Shown: positions 54,302 through 63,639, counted from the first letter of the stretch. The stretch is DNA of 64,000 bases from VGSG01 sp040756375 (GCA_040756375.1 JBFLZC010000010.1:1-64000), one strand, 5' to 3'. The notes: generated by a model not told the origin, from the sequence alone. Numbers and translations: made by a program.

Positions 54302-55535
54302 TACGATTCGCCTCGATCTTCGGCACGCTTTGGACGAAGTCACCGAATTTCTGGATCTCATCCAATCGACATTTCCAGAGAATTCTCCCCTTGTACAACA
54401 TCGAATCGGGGCATCCGTCGCACATGGCCTGCCGACCGTCATCGAGCGTGTCGGGCGGCTGCAAGACCAGTATAGTCTGTGAGTAGACTTGCTTGGCCCA
54501 GCCCGCCGGCTCAGCAAGCCAATTCCTGAAGAATCTGCGCAGTCCTCCGTTGAATGGGGCAAGAGGCAGGAGAAATTGGAGGTTTTTCATAGCCCAGGGA
54601 CGAGTGTATGCCAGATAGGTTCCAAACAGCAGATGGTGAACAACCTGGTTGAATTCCATAAACCGGCTGTCCATGTATCCGAGGATCTTGTCCGCACGGC
54701 CGGCCCGCAATGCCAGCAACCATTTGATGGCGCTGCCGTCCTGGTTGCTGTTCAGGTAGGCGCTCGGTTCATATGCGGGACACGCTTCCCTTATCTTCTC
54801 AACCACTTCCGGGACCATCACGTCCTCGTACGTGGCCCCATGGTCCACATTATATCGGAGCAAATCCGCCCCGCTGGGTTCCATCTTCCTTCCTGCCGCC
54901 CAATAGTCGAATCGGGGATCCACCTTGGCTAATCGAAACAAAATGAAGACCAGCGTCTGCACCACGTCTATGTGCTCTTGGGCCCACCTGGTCAGCGCAG
55001 GTATATCCTTGAGCGTGTCACGATAGATAGTCGCATTGAACGAGCACGAAACTCGTCCCCTGCCCGCTCCGTGGATCATCTCCGCGATACTGGTGCGTAG
55101 TTCGCACAGTTGCTCTTCGGTTTTGCCGTTCCAGTCCGGGCGATGCTGGTGAGAATCCACGTGCACCGTAAATCCGATCAGCCCGGCCTTGGCCAAATCC
55201 TTGATGATCTCCGGAGAGAGCATACTCCCGTTGGTTATGATGATCGGCTTCCAGCCCTGGGAACTCACGTATCGAACGAGATCGACGATGTGCGGATAGA
55301 TCAGAGGCTCACCACCTGCAATAGATATCCCGTCACTCCGGCGAACCTTCTTGAGCTGTTCCAGATCGCTGATTACGTCCCCAAGCGGCTTGTCGCCGTC
55401 AGGATCATTGGCTCGGTAACAGCCGTCGCAGTACATATTGCACTTGGTGGTGGGTTCAAGCCAGGTGATCGCGTTGTCAGCCAGATTCCACGGCAAACGA
55501 TAGTACTTTTCCGGGGTGAGATTCACGGCTCCCAT
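54288..55535 (-). CDS. Radical SAM protein with C-terminal Cys cluster
   Basis: A 415-residue radical SAM protein. The cluster motif is CNMYCDGCYR near residue 33 and the SAM motif is SIAGGEPLIYP near 73. C-terminal cysteines (MCDGCPDSMLYKGRILWKC near 380-400) could hold a second cluster, as in SPASM proteins. The substrate is unknown; the convergent neighbour makes a glycolipid-type transferase, so a lipid role is possible. The ATG at 55535 is used; TTG at 55541 is better spaced from GGGAG and is equally possible. Confidence 0.8.
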   Translation of the reverse strand: MGAVNLTPEKYYRLPWNLADNAITWLEPTTKCNMYCDGCYRANDPDGDKPLGDVISDLEQLKKVRRSDGISIAGGEPLIYPHIVDLVRYVSSQGWKPIIITNGSMLSPEIIKDLAKAGLIGFTVHVDSHQHRPDWNGKTEEQLCELRTSIAEMIHGAGRGRVSCSFNATIYRDTLKDIPALTRWAQEHIDVVQTLVFILFRLAKVDPRFDYWAAGRKMEPSGADLLRYNVDHGATYEDVMVPEVVEKIREACPAYEPSAYLNSNQDGSAIKWLLALRAGRADKILGYMDSRFMEFNQVVHHLLFGTYLAYTRPWAMKNLQFLLPLAPFNGGLRRFFRNWLAEPAGWAKQVYSQTILVLQPPDTLDDGRQAMCDGCPDSMLYKGRILWKCRLDEIQKFGDFVQSVPKIEANRIKPV

Positions 55536-55843
55536 GCTCAATTCATGCTCCCTTCACCATTTCACTTTGAACCGATCAAATATCTCTATTGCACGTGCAC
55601 TCGGCCGAATCCCGTCAAACTAAGGCTTGCGAACTCAAATCAACAAAAATTGCGAGTAATTGCTAAAATGGTACCATGATGGTGGGCTGTGTGCAATCGT
55701 CATGTGTGAAGAATACAACGACACGCGATGATTGGTTGAAAAGTTGCTTCGACAAGGCTCCAGGGGTGCAAGGGGCTTGTTGACAACGTTGGCGGTCGTG
55801 CTTAAATGCGTGAGGAGTGGTGCGGTTTCGGAGGCATTCCGGC

Positions 55844-57688
55844 ATGAAACCTTCTCAGGACTTCAAGAGCAAGTGGTCGTTCTCACTGGTATACATCCTG
55901 GTGGCCCTGCTGCTCTTTGCCCTCATGCAGCGATGGCTTTCAGCTAACGTGGAGAATGTGTCTTACTCTCAGTTCAAGTCTTACGTGGCTGAGGGCAAAA
56001 TTAAATCCGTGGTGGTTTCAACCCGCTTTCTCAAGGGATATGAGAAGGCTCAGGAAGGGCAGAAGGAGCCTCTGTTTCCCGATCGGTTATATGTGACGCC
56101 TCGGCTGGAAGACCGCAACCTCGTCGCGTTCTTGGAAAAGAATAATGTGGAGATCGTCGGCGAGAATGAGAATACCTTTCTCGCTACCCTACTCTCTTGG
56201 ATATTGCCTGCGGTAATCTTCGTCGGGATCTGGCTTTGGGCCATGAAGCGCATGGGCCAGGGCGCGGGCTTCATGACTCTTGGGAAGAGTAAGGCCAGGA
56301 TCGTGGCCCAGACCGACGTGGGTGTGACCTTTGATGATGTTGCAGGCCAGGATGAAGCAAAGCAGGAGCTTCAGGAAATCTTGGAGTTCCTCCGGTATCC
56401 TGACCGGTTCAGCCGACTTGGCGCACGCATCCCAAAGGGGGTGCTGCTGGTCGGGCCTCCGGGCACTGGCAAGACCTTGCTGGCGAAGGCCGTAGCAGGC
56501 GAAGCACGAGTCCCGTTCTTTTCCATCAGCGGGTCGGATTTCATCGAGATGTTCGTGGGACTGGGCGCGGCCAGGGTCCGAGACCTCTTCGAAGAAGCCA
56601 ATAAGAAAGCCCCGTGCCTCGTCTTTATCGACGAGCTTGACGCCCTCGGAAAAGCCCGTGGATTCGGGGCATACGGCAGCCACGACGAACGCGAACAGAC
56701 CTTGAATCAGCTCCTCTCCGAGATGGATGGTTTCCAATCCAATAAAGGGGTGGTGATCCTCGCCGCCACCAACAGACCGGAAATCCTCGATCCCGCACTG
56801 CTGCGTCCGGGGAGATTCGACAGGCAAATCCTGGTGGATCGACCGGATCTAGCCGGGAGGCTCGCCATCCTCAAAGTTCATGCCAGAAATGTGATCCTGG
56901 CCAAAAACGTGGACCTGGAAACTCTCGCGCGGCGCACCCCGGGCTTCACCGGCGCGGAATTGGCCAATGTGATCAACGAGGCCGCCTTGCTCGCGGCTAG
57001 AGCGGAGAAGAACGAGGTCGGCAATGAAGAGCTCGAACAGGCCCTCGACCGAATCGTCGCCGGCCTCGAGAAAAAGAACAGAGTTCTCAACGAAAAGGAA
57101 AAGAAGACCGTCGCGTATCATGAAACCGGCCACGCACTGGTAGCCGCGCATAGACCGACGGCTGAGACGGTGCACAAGATCACTATTGTCCCCCGCGGCA
57201 TTGGGGCTCTAGGATTTACCCTTCAGCTCCCCACCGAAGACAGGTATCTCATGTTTCGCCAGGAACTACTGGAGAAGGTCGATGTGCTCCTTGGCGGGCA
57301 GGCCGCGGAAAAGCTCGTTTTCGGCGATATATCCACCGGAGCGCAGAACGACCTCCAGAAGGCAACCGAGATTGTGCGCAGCATGGTGACCCTGTACGGC
57401 ATGGACGAAAGGCTGGGCCATGTGGCCTACCAGGTGCCGCATCAGCCGTACCTTCAAGGTCCGCCGTTCGCGCCTCAGCGTGAGATCAGCGAAGAAACAG
57501 CTCGCATAATCGACGAACAGGTGCATGATATCATGGAAGAGCGCATGGAAGGTGTTCTGCTCACCTTGAAGATGCATGAGAAGCTACTCCAACGCGTTGC
57601 AGAACGCCTCATAGAGAAGGAAACCATCGAGAGAGACGAATTCCTGGAACTCATCGGTCGCAAGCAACCTGAACAGGCTGTGGTGTAG
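55844..57688 (+). CDS. ftsH: ATP-dependent zinc metalloprotease FtsH
   Basis: A 614-residue membrane protease of the AAA family that degrades unneeded membrane and regulatory proteins, including LpxC in some bacteria. Two transmembrane helices flank a short periplasmic domain (about 16-35 and 110-130). The AAA core has GPPGTGKT near 205, Walker B CLVFIDELDALG near 262 and the second region of homology RPGRFDRQILVDRPD near 325. The zinc site is HETGHA near 427. GGAGG precedes the ATG at 55844; a longer frame begins at 55817. Confidence 0.95.
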   Translation: MKPSQDFKSKWSFSLVYILVALLLFALMQRWLSANVENVSYSQFKSYVAEGKIKSVVVSTRFLKGYEKAQEGQKEPLFPDRLYVTPRLEDRNLVAFLEKNNVEIVGENENTFLATLLSWILPAVIFVGIWLWAMKRMGQGAGFMTLGKSKARIVAQTDVGVTFDDVAGQDEAKQELQEILEFLRYPDRFSRLGARIPKGVLLVGPPGTGKTLLAKAVAGEARVPFFSISGSDFIEMFVGLGAARVRDLFEEANKKAPCLVFIDELDALGKARGFGAYGSHDEREQTLNQLLSEMDGFQSNKGVVILAATNRPEILDPALLRPGRFDRQILVDRPDLAGRLAILKVHARNVILAKNVDLETLARRTPGFTGAELANVINEAALLAARAEKNEVGNEELEQALDRIVAGLEKKNRVLNEKEKKTVAYHETGHALVAAHRPTAETVHKITIVPRGIGALGFTLQLPTEDRYLMFRQELLEKVDVLLGGQAAEKLVFGDISTGAQNDLQKATEIVRSMVTLYGMDERLGHVAYQVPHQPYLQGPPFAPQREISEETARIIDEQVHDIMEERMEGVLLTLKMHEKLLQRVAERLIEKETIERDEFLELIGRKQPEQAVV

Positions 57689-57849
57689 CAGTTCTTCTAA
57701 CGGCAGAATCCTTGAAATTTTGGTGACAGGGGGGCCTGAAATCCTTTGCGTTGGTTCTCAGAAGCGCCTAGCCACACGCACATTCCGCAAAGAACGTAAC
57801 CTCGCCGCAATATGCTCGATCCTCGCTCTTGCTCCGGGAAGAAGGAGCG

Positions 57850-57868
57850 TGACTCCATTATGGAGTCA
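57850..57868. promoter_or_regulatory. Perfect 9-bp inverted repeat
   Basis: TGACTCCAT and ATGGAGTCA around a single T, followed by TTTTGAT. Could be the ftsH terminator or an operator for the restriction-modification genes downstream; its symmetry with GACT/AGTC ends recalls controller-protein sites. No controller gene was identified. Confidence 0.4.
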
Positions 57869-57922
57869 TTTTGATAAATGTTCGCCTGGAAAACGTTCTT
57901 CGCTCATGGCATAATCGCCGCC

Positions 57923-58087
57923 ATGACGGCACAAGAGATAAGGAAACGATCAAGAGATGCCAACGTGTGGATCTTTAGCGTTGGTCGTGGTGGCTGTGGC
58001 TTAGATCACAGCATTGCCATTGGACAACGATTCGGATGGATCTCAGTGTGTTGCTTGCAAGGCCAGCGAAATTGGGAGCTAAACTAA
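57923..58087 (+). CDS. Doubtful small frame before the methyltransferase gene
   Basis: A 54-residue frame starting MTAQEIRKRSRDANVWIF and containing GGCGLDHSIAIGQRFGW. It has no clear ribosome site and no recognised family. It could be a remnant or a small protein of the restriction-modification cassette; equally it may be untranslated. No other feature is seen between 57689 and 58109 except the inverted repeat. Confidence 0.25.
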   Translation: MTAQEIRKRSRDANVWIFSVGRGGCGLDHSIAIGQRFGWISVCCLQGQRNWELN

Positions 58088-58109
58088 CTGATTACAAGAA
58101 TCATCAATT

Positions 58110-59324
58110 ATGAAACGCCGACTGGAAAAGAAGACTGACATTCAACGGCTTGCTCAGGCGGAGGAGCAGCTCTTCCAATTGAGACAGCGGGGTGGGCTCG
58201 CGGGCAGGAAGCCCCGATTTCGGCTGATCGACGTTTTCGCTGGTGCTGGGGGCATGACCCTCGGCTTCTCACACAGTTTCGGGCACGCGTTTGATTCTGT
58301 GTGGGCGAATGATTGCAACGATTACTGTGTGAAGACCTACAATTTCAACTTTGGCGAACATTGCCACCCAGGCAGCATTGTGGACATTCTGAGTGATCAA
58401 GCAGTTAAGATCCCAGCGGCCGACGTGGTGATCGGCGGGCCCCCTTGCCAGGGCTTCAGTCTTTTGAATAAAAGCCGCGAGGGCGACCCTCGGAAGCAGC
58501 TTTGGCGACCCTACTTTGAGGTCGTGGAACGCTCCGGCGCCAAGGTTTTCGTTATGGAAAATGTCCCGCAGTTGCTGGGATCTTTCGAACACGGGCAGAT
58601 CGTCAGCGCAGCTCAAGCCATGGGCTTCATGGTCGTGAGCGACGTCTTGTGTGCCGCGGATTACGGTGTCCCGCAAACTCGACGCCGGGCGTTCATCATT
58701 GGCTGCAAGTTCTTTGACCCAGCACTTGTCTTTCCGCCACGGAAGACGCACTTCGACCCCACGAAAGGCGGCGTCCAGACCTCTTTCCTGCCAACCAGCG
58801 GCAACGGATACTTGTCCTCGGCCGTTAAGTGGCTCACTGTACGCGACAGCATCGCGGAGCTGCCAGCCCCTGAGGGGACCGAGATACGGCAAGAACCTCC
58901 GCCTTTGGATCTCCATTTTGGGCGTTCACCGACTCAAATGAGCATGTTCAGATACAAGGCGATTCCTGAAGAAGGCATGAACCGCTTTGACCTGCAGAAG
59001 CGTGCTCCCGAACTGACTCCCGGATGCTGGATTCGCAAGAGGAGCGGTGGGACAGATCTCTTTGGACGCTTGTGGTGGGATCGCCCTGCTTTCACAATCC
59101 GTACTGAGTTCTTTAAGCCGGAGAAGGGCCGTTATCTACATCCAAACCAGCACCGGCCTCTCACGCATCGTGAAGCCGCGCGCCTACAGTCGTTCCCCGA
59201 TGACTTCATTTTCAAGGGATCCAAGATTGAAATCGCAAAGCAAATTGGGAACGCGGTGCCGCCTCGCCTAGCTGCCCGTGTGGCTGATACGATTTACCTG
59301 CTCTTGACAGTAGCTAGCCCCTGA
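58110..59324 (+). CDS. DNA cytosine-5 methyltransferase
   Basis: A 404-residue C5 methyltransferase. Motif I is DVFAGAGGMTLGF near residue 38, motif IV GGPPCQGFS near 112 contains the catalytic Cys, motif VI is MENVPQL near 152, and the end motif (HREAARLQSFPD, then IGNAVPPRLA) is motif IX-X. The target-recognition region lies about 215-330. Its vsr and HNH neighbours mark a type II restriction-modification cassette; the methylated sequence cannot be read from here. Confidence 0.95.
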   Translation: MKRRLEKKTDIQRLAQAEEQLFQLRQRGGLAGRKPRFRLIDVFAGAGGMTLGFSHSFGHAFDSVWANDCNDYCVKTYNFNFGEHCHPGSIVDILSDQAVKIPAADVVIGGPPCQGFSLLNKSREGDPRKQLWRPYFEVVERSGAKVFVMENVPQLLGSFEHGQIVSAAQAMGFMVVSDVLCAADYGVPQTRRRAFIIGCKFFDPALVFPPRKTHFDPTKGGVQTSFLPTSGNGYLSSAVKWLTVRDSIAELPAPEGTEIRQEPPPLDLHFGRSPTQMSMFRYKAIPEEGMNRFDLQKRAPELTPGCWIRKRSGGTDLFGRLWWDRPAFTIRTEFFKPEKGRYLHPNQHRPLTHREAARLQSFPDDFIFKGSKIEIAKQIGNAVPPRLAARVADTIYLLLTVASP

Positions 59325-59325
59325 A

Positions 59326-59739
59326 ATGGCAGACGTGTTCTCCAAGGACAAGCGAAGCTGGATCATGAGTCGTGTCAAAGGGCGCGACACAAAGCCTGAG
59401 CTCATGGTTCGATCGTTTGTCCATCGTATGGGATATCGATTCAGCCTGCACCGCCGTGACCTGCCGGGCAACCCGGACATCGTGTTGCCGCGGCTCGGAA
59501 AAGTGATTTTCGTGCACGGCTGTTTCTGGCACGGGCACAAGCGCTGCAGGAGGTCAAAGCGGCCGACGACGAACAAAAGCTTTTGGGATACCAAGCTGGA
59601 TAGCAATATCAAGCGAGACAAACGTTTCCGGAGAGAGCTTAGCCGCATGGGCTGGAGCGTGCTCGTGGTATGGCAGTGCGAGACCCGTGATCCGGATGCG
59701 TTGTTGCGGAAGTTGGAGAAATTTCTAAGTGACGCGTGA
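59326..59739 (+). CDS. vsr: Very short patch repair endonuclease Vsr
   Basis: A 137-residue endonuclease that nicks beside T:G mismatches formed when 5-methylcytosine deaminates. FSKDKRSWIMSRVKGRDTKPE at the start, the metal-binding NPDIVLP near 47, and VHGCFWHGHKRC near 63 are family signatures. It starts one base after the methyltransferase stop and overlaps the HNH gene by 11 bases. Confidence 0.96.
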   Translation: MADVFSKDKRSWIMSRVKGRDTKPELMVRSFVHRMGYRFSLHRRDLPGNPDIVLPRLGKVIFVHGCFWHGHKRCRRSKRPTTNKSFWDTKLDSNIKRDKRFRRELSRMGWSVLVVWQCETRDPDALLRKLEKFLSDA

Positions 59740-60670
59740 CTCTGCAAAACGCAAACCGCCTGACTCTGAAACTGTTCGCCGACAGGTCGAGTCCCTGATT
59801 AGGAACTTCGAGGCTGAGCTTCGCTCTGGAGAATTGCGGAAGAAAGTCCTTGCGTTGGTTCCCGTATTCCGGGCACTACGGAATTTGGGGAAGTCTCTTA
59901 TTCCTACAGAATATTTTTCCGCGGGGAGGGACCGTATTCTATGCTATTTCCGCAGGTACCCCGCTACTGTCATCAGTGGGGATGAGTTGCTTGTGGTTTC
60001 CGGGATTCAAGACTATCCACGTCGCTTACGCGAGTTGCGCGTTCAGTTCGGATGGCCGATCGCCAGCGGCGTGACCATTAACGAAATGCTTGAAGACGAT
60101 CCTGACTCGGTCCCGGACGAATTAAAGGGCATGAAGCCCAGCCAGTACGTCCTACTTCGCGACGAGAAGGATCGTGAGGCGGCGCACCGATGGCATGTGG
60201 CTAACGCGATCCGGAAAAAGAGGGGTTCCGTTCGCGACAAGGTGTTAGAATTTCTTCGAGAAAACGTCGGGCAAGCAGTCACGAATGAGGAATTACGCTA
60301 CGTCGCCGGAAACAAGACCGAGTGGGCCCGGCGCGTCCGCGAGTTGCGCACCGAGCACGGTTGGCCGATCGCGACCAAGACTACCGGACAACCAGGACTA
60401 GGAGTTGGCTCCTACGTACTTCAAGCTGACCGACAGAGCCCCGAGCACGATAGGCGCATTCCCGACTTTCTGCGTCGGGAGGTGCTCCGTCGGGATGGGT
60501 ACAAATGCCAGATGTGTAACTGGTCACACGAGGAATGGAACCCATCCGATCCACGACATCTGGAGCTGCATCACATCGAGCATCACGCCAAGGGCGGCGC
60601 AAACGTGGCCAAGAACCTGAAAACGCTCTGCACGGTATGTCATGACAAGCTGCACAGCGAAGAGAAGTGA
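59729..60670 (+). CDS. HNH restriction endonuclease with duplicated DNA-binding domain
   Basis: A 313-residue protein, probably the restriction enzyme of the cassette. The C-terminal HNH nuclease (about 245-313) has zinc-type CQMC and CTVC pairs, catalytic HHIEHH at 281-286 and Asn296. Upstream, residues about 68-143 and 168-236 are two copies of one domain: both carry RRLRELR or RRVRELR followed by GWPIA and later QYVL or SYVL. These look like winged-helix units. The GTG start overlaps vsr by 11 bases, so the three genes are co-translated. Confidence 0.87.
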   Translation: MTRDSAKRKPPDSETVRRQVESLIRNFEAELRSGELRKKVLALVPVFRALRNLGKSLIPTEYFSAGRDRILCYFRRYPATVISGDELLVVSGIQDYPRRLRELRVQFGWPIASGVTINEMLEDDPDSVPDELKGMKPSQYVLLRDEKDREAAHRWHVANAIRKKRGSVRDKVLEFLRENVGQAVTNEELRYVAGNKTEWARRVRELRTEHGWPIATKTTGQPGLGVGSYVLQADRQSPEHDRRIPDFLRREVLRRDGYKCQMCNWSHEEWNPSDPRHLELHHIEHHAKGGANVAKNLKTLCTVCHDKLHSEEK

Positions 60671-60903
60671 TCCTGCGGGAAAGACTCCCGACGTCGCGGG
60701 CTTTCCGCTGCATAAAGTTACCCTAAGGTCCCGGCGAATATTCAAGAGCGAGTCTGGCCCCAAGATTGCGACACGAGGAGCACAGCGAGTCGGGCTGGGA
60801 AGGATCACGGCCGCGGATGTAGTGCCGGAGTATGCGTCCGGCCTCCCTTCCTGTAGGCGTAGTCTGACGCCAGAAGCAAATCTCTAACTCTCCGACCGTA
60901 ACC

Positions 60904-61527
60904 ATGAATTACACTGTCGAAGGCGTAATCCTTGCCGCGGGACTCTCCACGAGAATGGGGAAGCCCAAGCTCCTTCTGGACATGCATGGCCACACAGTGC
61001 TCTGGTGGGTGGTTCGGGCTGCACTGGAATCGGACCTGGCCGGAGTCATCCTCGTGGTGGGCTCTGACTTCGAAGCGGATACGATCGGCTTGGGAAACCT
61101 CAAGGCCGCGTCGAATTTACACATAATCGGCAATCCGCAGCCTGAACGAGGCATGTCTTCCTCGCTGATCGCGGGGCTTGCGCATGTGGACAAAGGTTCC
61201 GCGGGAGCGCTTATCCTGTTGGGAGACCAGCCCGGCATCACCAACGCTGTGATCAACGATCTCATAGCCGCTTTCCAGAGAAACGCGGAGAGCATCGTGG
61301 TCCCCACCGTGCAAGGCCGCAGAACCACACCAGTACTTTTCCCCCGGTCCCTCTTCCCGGATCTTATGCGCGTCCGGGGAGACGTGGGCGGCCGCGAAGT
61401 GTTGAACAGCCACCCGGACAGGGTTGTCTTAGTTGAAACAGGACCTTATTATGATGATACGGACATGGACACCCCCGCGGATCTTGAGAAGCTCCAACCA
61501 AACTTCCCGGGCAGGAAGGTCAAATAG
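60904..61527 (+). CDS. MocA-like nucleotidyltransferase
   Basis: A 207-residue NTP transferase. LAAGLSTRMGKPKLLL near residue 10 is the nucleotide-binding signature of the MobA/MocA family, and LLGDQPGIT near 100 and PVLFPRSLF near 140 fit molybdenum cofactor cytidylyltransferase MocA. It would cap molybdopterin with CMP for enzymes of the xanthine oxidase type. Other transferases of this fold cannot be excluded. moaA lies 45 kb away in this window. Confidence 0.82.
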   Translation: MNYTVEGVILAAGLSTRMGKPKLLLDMHGHTVLWWVVRAALESDLAGVILVVGSDFEADTIGLGNLKAASNLHIIGNPQPERGMSSSLIAGLAHVDKGSAGALILLGDQPGITNAVINDLIAAFQRNAESIVVPTVQGRRTTPVLFPRSLFPDLMRVRGDVGGREVLNSHPDRVVLVETGPYYDDTDMDTPADLEKLQPNFPGRKVK

Positions 61528-61659
61528 AATTGGTAGCATATCCGTGGGCTCTTTCTGGTGACCATCAATTTTGCCGAGGCGACTGGCCCGAGGCGCCGGC
61601 GAATATGTCCTCAAGCGCTGGAAGCGCTTGCAAAAGATAGAAGTTTTTGGTGGAGCGGT

Positions 61660-61697
61660 CCGGGGAGGCCCCTTTTTTCAAAAAGGGGCCTCCCCGG
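61660..61697. repeat. Perfect 38-base palindrome upstream of ispH-ubiA
   Basis: Arms of 18 bases (CCGGGGAGGCCCCTTTTT and its exact complement) around a TC loop. It lies 43 bases before the ispH start. The internal T run means either orientation could act as a terminator, so it may attenuate the gene or be one more mobile palindrome. Confidence 0.85.
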
Positions 61698-61740
61698 AAA
61701 CTCTTCCAAAATCTCCTGCTTCTTGAAATCGGTTCTTGTG

Positions 61741-63513
61741 ATGCGTGTGAGACTTGCCAAAACAGCAGGCTTTTGCATGGGCGTGCGCCGAGCTGTGGAT
61801 ATTGCCCTCGATCTGAGGAGAAAGCGGCCGCCACTCCCTATCGTGACTTATGGCCCCCTCATTCATAACCCCCAGACCTTGGAATTACTCCGATCGCGGG
61901 GAATCGAGCAAGCACGATCCCTCGACGAAATCACCCGTGGGACTGTGATCATCAGGGCCCACGGCATCTCGCCCCAGGAAAAGGTGGCCTTAGAAGGCAA
62001 AGGGGTCACCGTGATCGATGCGACGTGCCCCCGCGTCTCGCGGGTTCAGGCGGTCATACGGAAGCACGCGAAACAGGGCCACTTCTGCGTGATCGTGGGA
62101 GATGAGGACCACCCCGAAGTGAGAGGGCTCTTGGGTTACGCTTCCGCGGGCGGGCTCGTTATCGCGTCGCCGGAGCAACAAGACCTTATCGATTCCCTGG
62201 ACCCCACGCGGGAAGTCTGTGTGGTTGCACAGACCACCCAGGAAGCGGAAACGTTCAGCGGAGTCGTTGATCGGCTCAAGAAGCGGGGCCTCCAGCTCCA
62301 CATATACGACACGATCTGCGATTCCACCCGCAAACGCCAGGCGGAAATCCGGAGCATGGCGAGCCAATCGGACCTGATTGTCGTGGTAGGTGGGAGAGGC
62401 TCCGCGAACACCCGGAGGCTGGTGAAAGTCGCGGAACAGGCAGGCGTGAGGGCCGTGCATGTGGAGACCGCGGACGAGTTGCCCCCGTCTGTGTTCAGCG
62501 ACGCTGGCGTCGTAGGAGTCACCGCCGGAGCCAGTACCCCGAACTGGCAGATTCAAGGAGTGATATCGAGGCTCAAAGAGGTCGCGATGAGCCGCGCGGC
62601 CACGCCTTTGAGAAAATTGCGTAAAGCTTTCGACGTTTCGGTCATGACCTATGTGTGGGCCGGAGCCGGAGGCGGCGGACTCACCGCAGCGTGTCTCACC
62701 TTGCAGGGTCGCGAGGTAACCTGGCTTCCCCTGGCGATGACCGCGTTGTTCGTCTTTTCCATGCACCTCCTGAACCGGGTGATGGAGCGCACGGGTGCGG
62801 TGCGCTTTAATACTCCTGAGATTGCCGCGTTTTATGCTCGGCACAAGGTTTTGCTCAGTGCTCTCGGAGTTATTTCCTCCTCGATCGCGGTGCTGCTGGG
62901 CGCGCTGGCGGGGACGTACACTCTGATCCTGCTCAGCACCATGATTGTGGGAGCGCTGCTCTATTCCATGCCGCTGGGCGCGCAATTAGGGTCCGCTCCC
63001 AGGACTCGATTGAGCCTAAAAGAGATCCCTGGAGCCAAAACTCCCTTGGTCGCCCTTGGCTGGGCCATGGCAGCGTCGGTCCTGCCTGTGATCGATTCAT
63101 GGGGCGAGCTGCGCGTTCCTGCACTGGTAACCGCATTTGTCTTCGCGGCAGGCATGATTTTCTGGCGAACGGCGCTCTCGGACCTTATGGATCTTCAGGG
63201 AGATCGAATTGTGGGCCGCGAAACTATCCCGATTCTGATCGGGGTGAAAAAGACTGAAAGATTGCTAGAAAGGCTCTTGGTTGTACTGACCCTCTTCCCC
63301 TTGGCGACCACCATCGTGGGATGGACCAGCGGTGTGGGATACTTGCTTGCGCTGAATTCGCTGGTATTCGGGGCGATTTTTGTGGTCTATCGAAGAGGCC
63401 AATTGGTGGATCGCCTGGTATTTGAAGGATTGGTAGACGGAAACCTGGTCATTGCAGGAGTAGTCAGTATAATATATGGTTGGGTGTTGGGGGTCCCGGG
63501 AAAATTGACTTGA
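61741..63513 (+). CDS. ispH: IspH-UbiA fusion protein
   Basis: A 590-residue fusion. Residues 1-285 are 4-hydroxy-3-methylbut-2-enyl diphosphate reductase, with cluster cysteines Cys12 (GFCMGVRRA), Cys96 (DATCPRV) and Cys193 (ICDSTRKRQ). It makes IPP and DMAPP, the last step of the MEP route. Residues about 300-590 form a multi-helix UbiA-type prenyltransferase domain. Its second Asp motif is intact (DLMDLQGDRIVGRETIPIL), while the first reads LNRVMERTG where acidic residues are expected. The ATG at 61741 is used; an open extension upstream crosses the palindrome. The pairing suggests that new prenyl units feed a membrane reaction. Confidence 0.92.
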   Translation: MRVRLAKTAGFCMGVRRAVDIALDLRRKRPPLPIVTYGPLIHNPQTLELLRSRGIEQARSLDEITRGTVIIRAHGISPQEKVALEGKGVTVIDATCPRVSRVQAVIRKHAKQGHFCVIVGDEDHPEVRGLLGYASAGGLVIASPEQQDLIDSLDPTREVCVVAQTTQEAETFSGVVDRLKKRGLQLHIYDTICDSTRKRQAEIRSMASQSDLIVVVGGRGSANTRRLVKVAEQAGVRAVHVETADELPPSVFSDAGVVGVTAGASTPNWQIQGVISRLKEVAMSRAATPLRKLRKAFDVSVMTYVWAGAGGGGLTAACLTLQGREVTWLPLAMTALFVFSMHLLNRVMERTGAVRFNTPEIAAFYARHKVLLSALGVISSSIAVLLGALAGTYTLILLSTMIVGALLYSMPLGAQLGSAPRTRLSLKEIPGAKTPLVALGWAMAASVLPVIDSWGELRVPALVTAFVFAAGMIFWRTALSDLMDLQGDRIVGRETIPILIGVKKTERLLERLLVVLTLFPLATTIVGWTSGVGYLLALNSLVFGAIFVVYRRGQLVDRLVFEGLVDGNLVIAGVVSIIYGWVLGVPGKLT

Positions 63514-63538
63514 CAGCCCGGTATGCCTCTGTTAAAAA
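63510..63538 (+). promoter_or_regulatory. Candidate tRNA operon promoter
   Basis: TTGACA at 63510-63515 overlaps the stop of the ispH-ubiA gene; 17 bases later comes TAAAAA (63533-63538), 26 bases before the first tRNA. Confidence 0.5.
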
Positions 63539-63563
63539 AAGTACTTTTATAGAGGAGGCTCTG

Positions 63564-63639
63564 GCTGGCGTAGCTCAACTGGCAGAGCAGCTGATTTGTA
63601 ATCAGCAGGTTGCGGGTTCGACTCCCATCGCCAGCTCCA
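63564..63639 (+). tRNA. tRNA-Thr (TGT)
   Basis: Cloverleaf with GCTGGCG/CGCCAGC acceptor stem, anticodon TGT in a TTTGTAA loop and encoded CCA. The T-stem holds one apparent C-A mismatch. Confidence 0.95.

Noticed and set aside
61990..62985. A 331-residue minus-strand frame
   Set aside because: It is antisense to ispH-ubiA, which has complete catalytic motifs.
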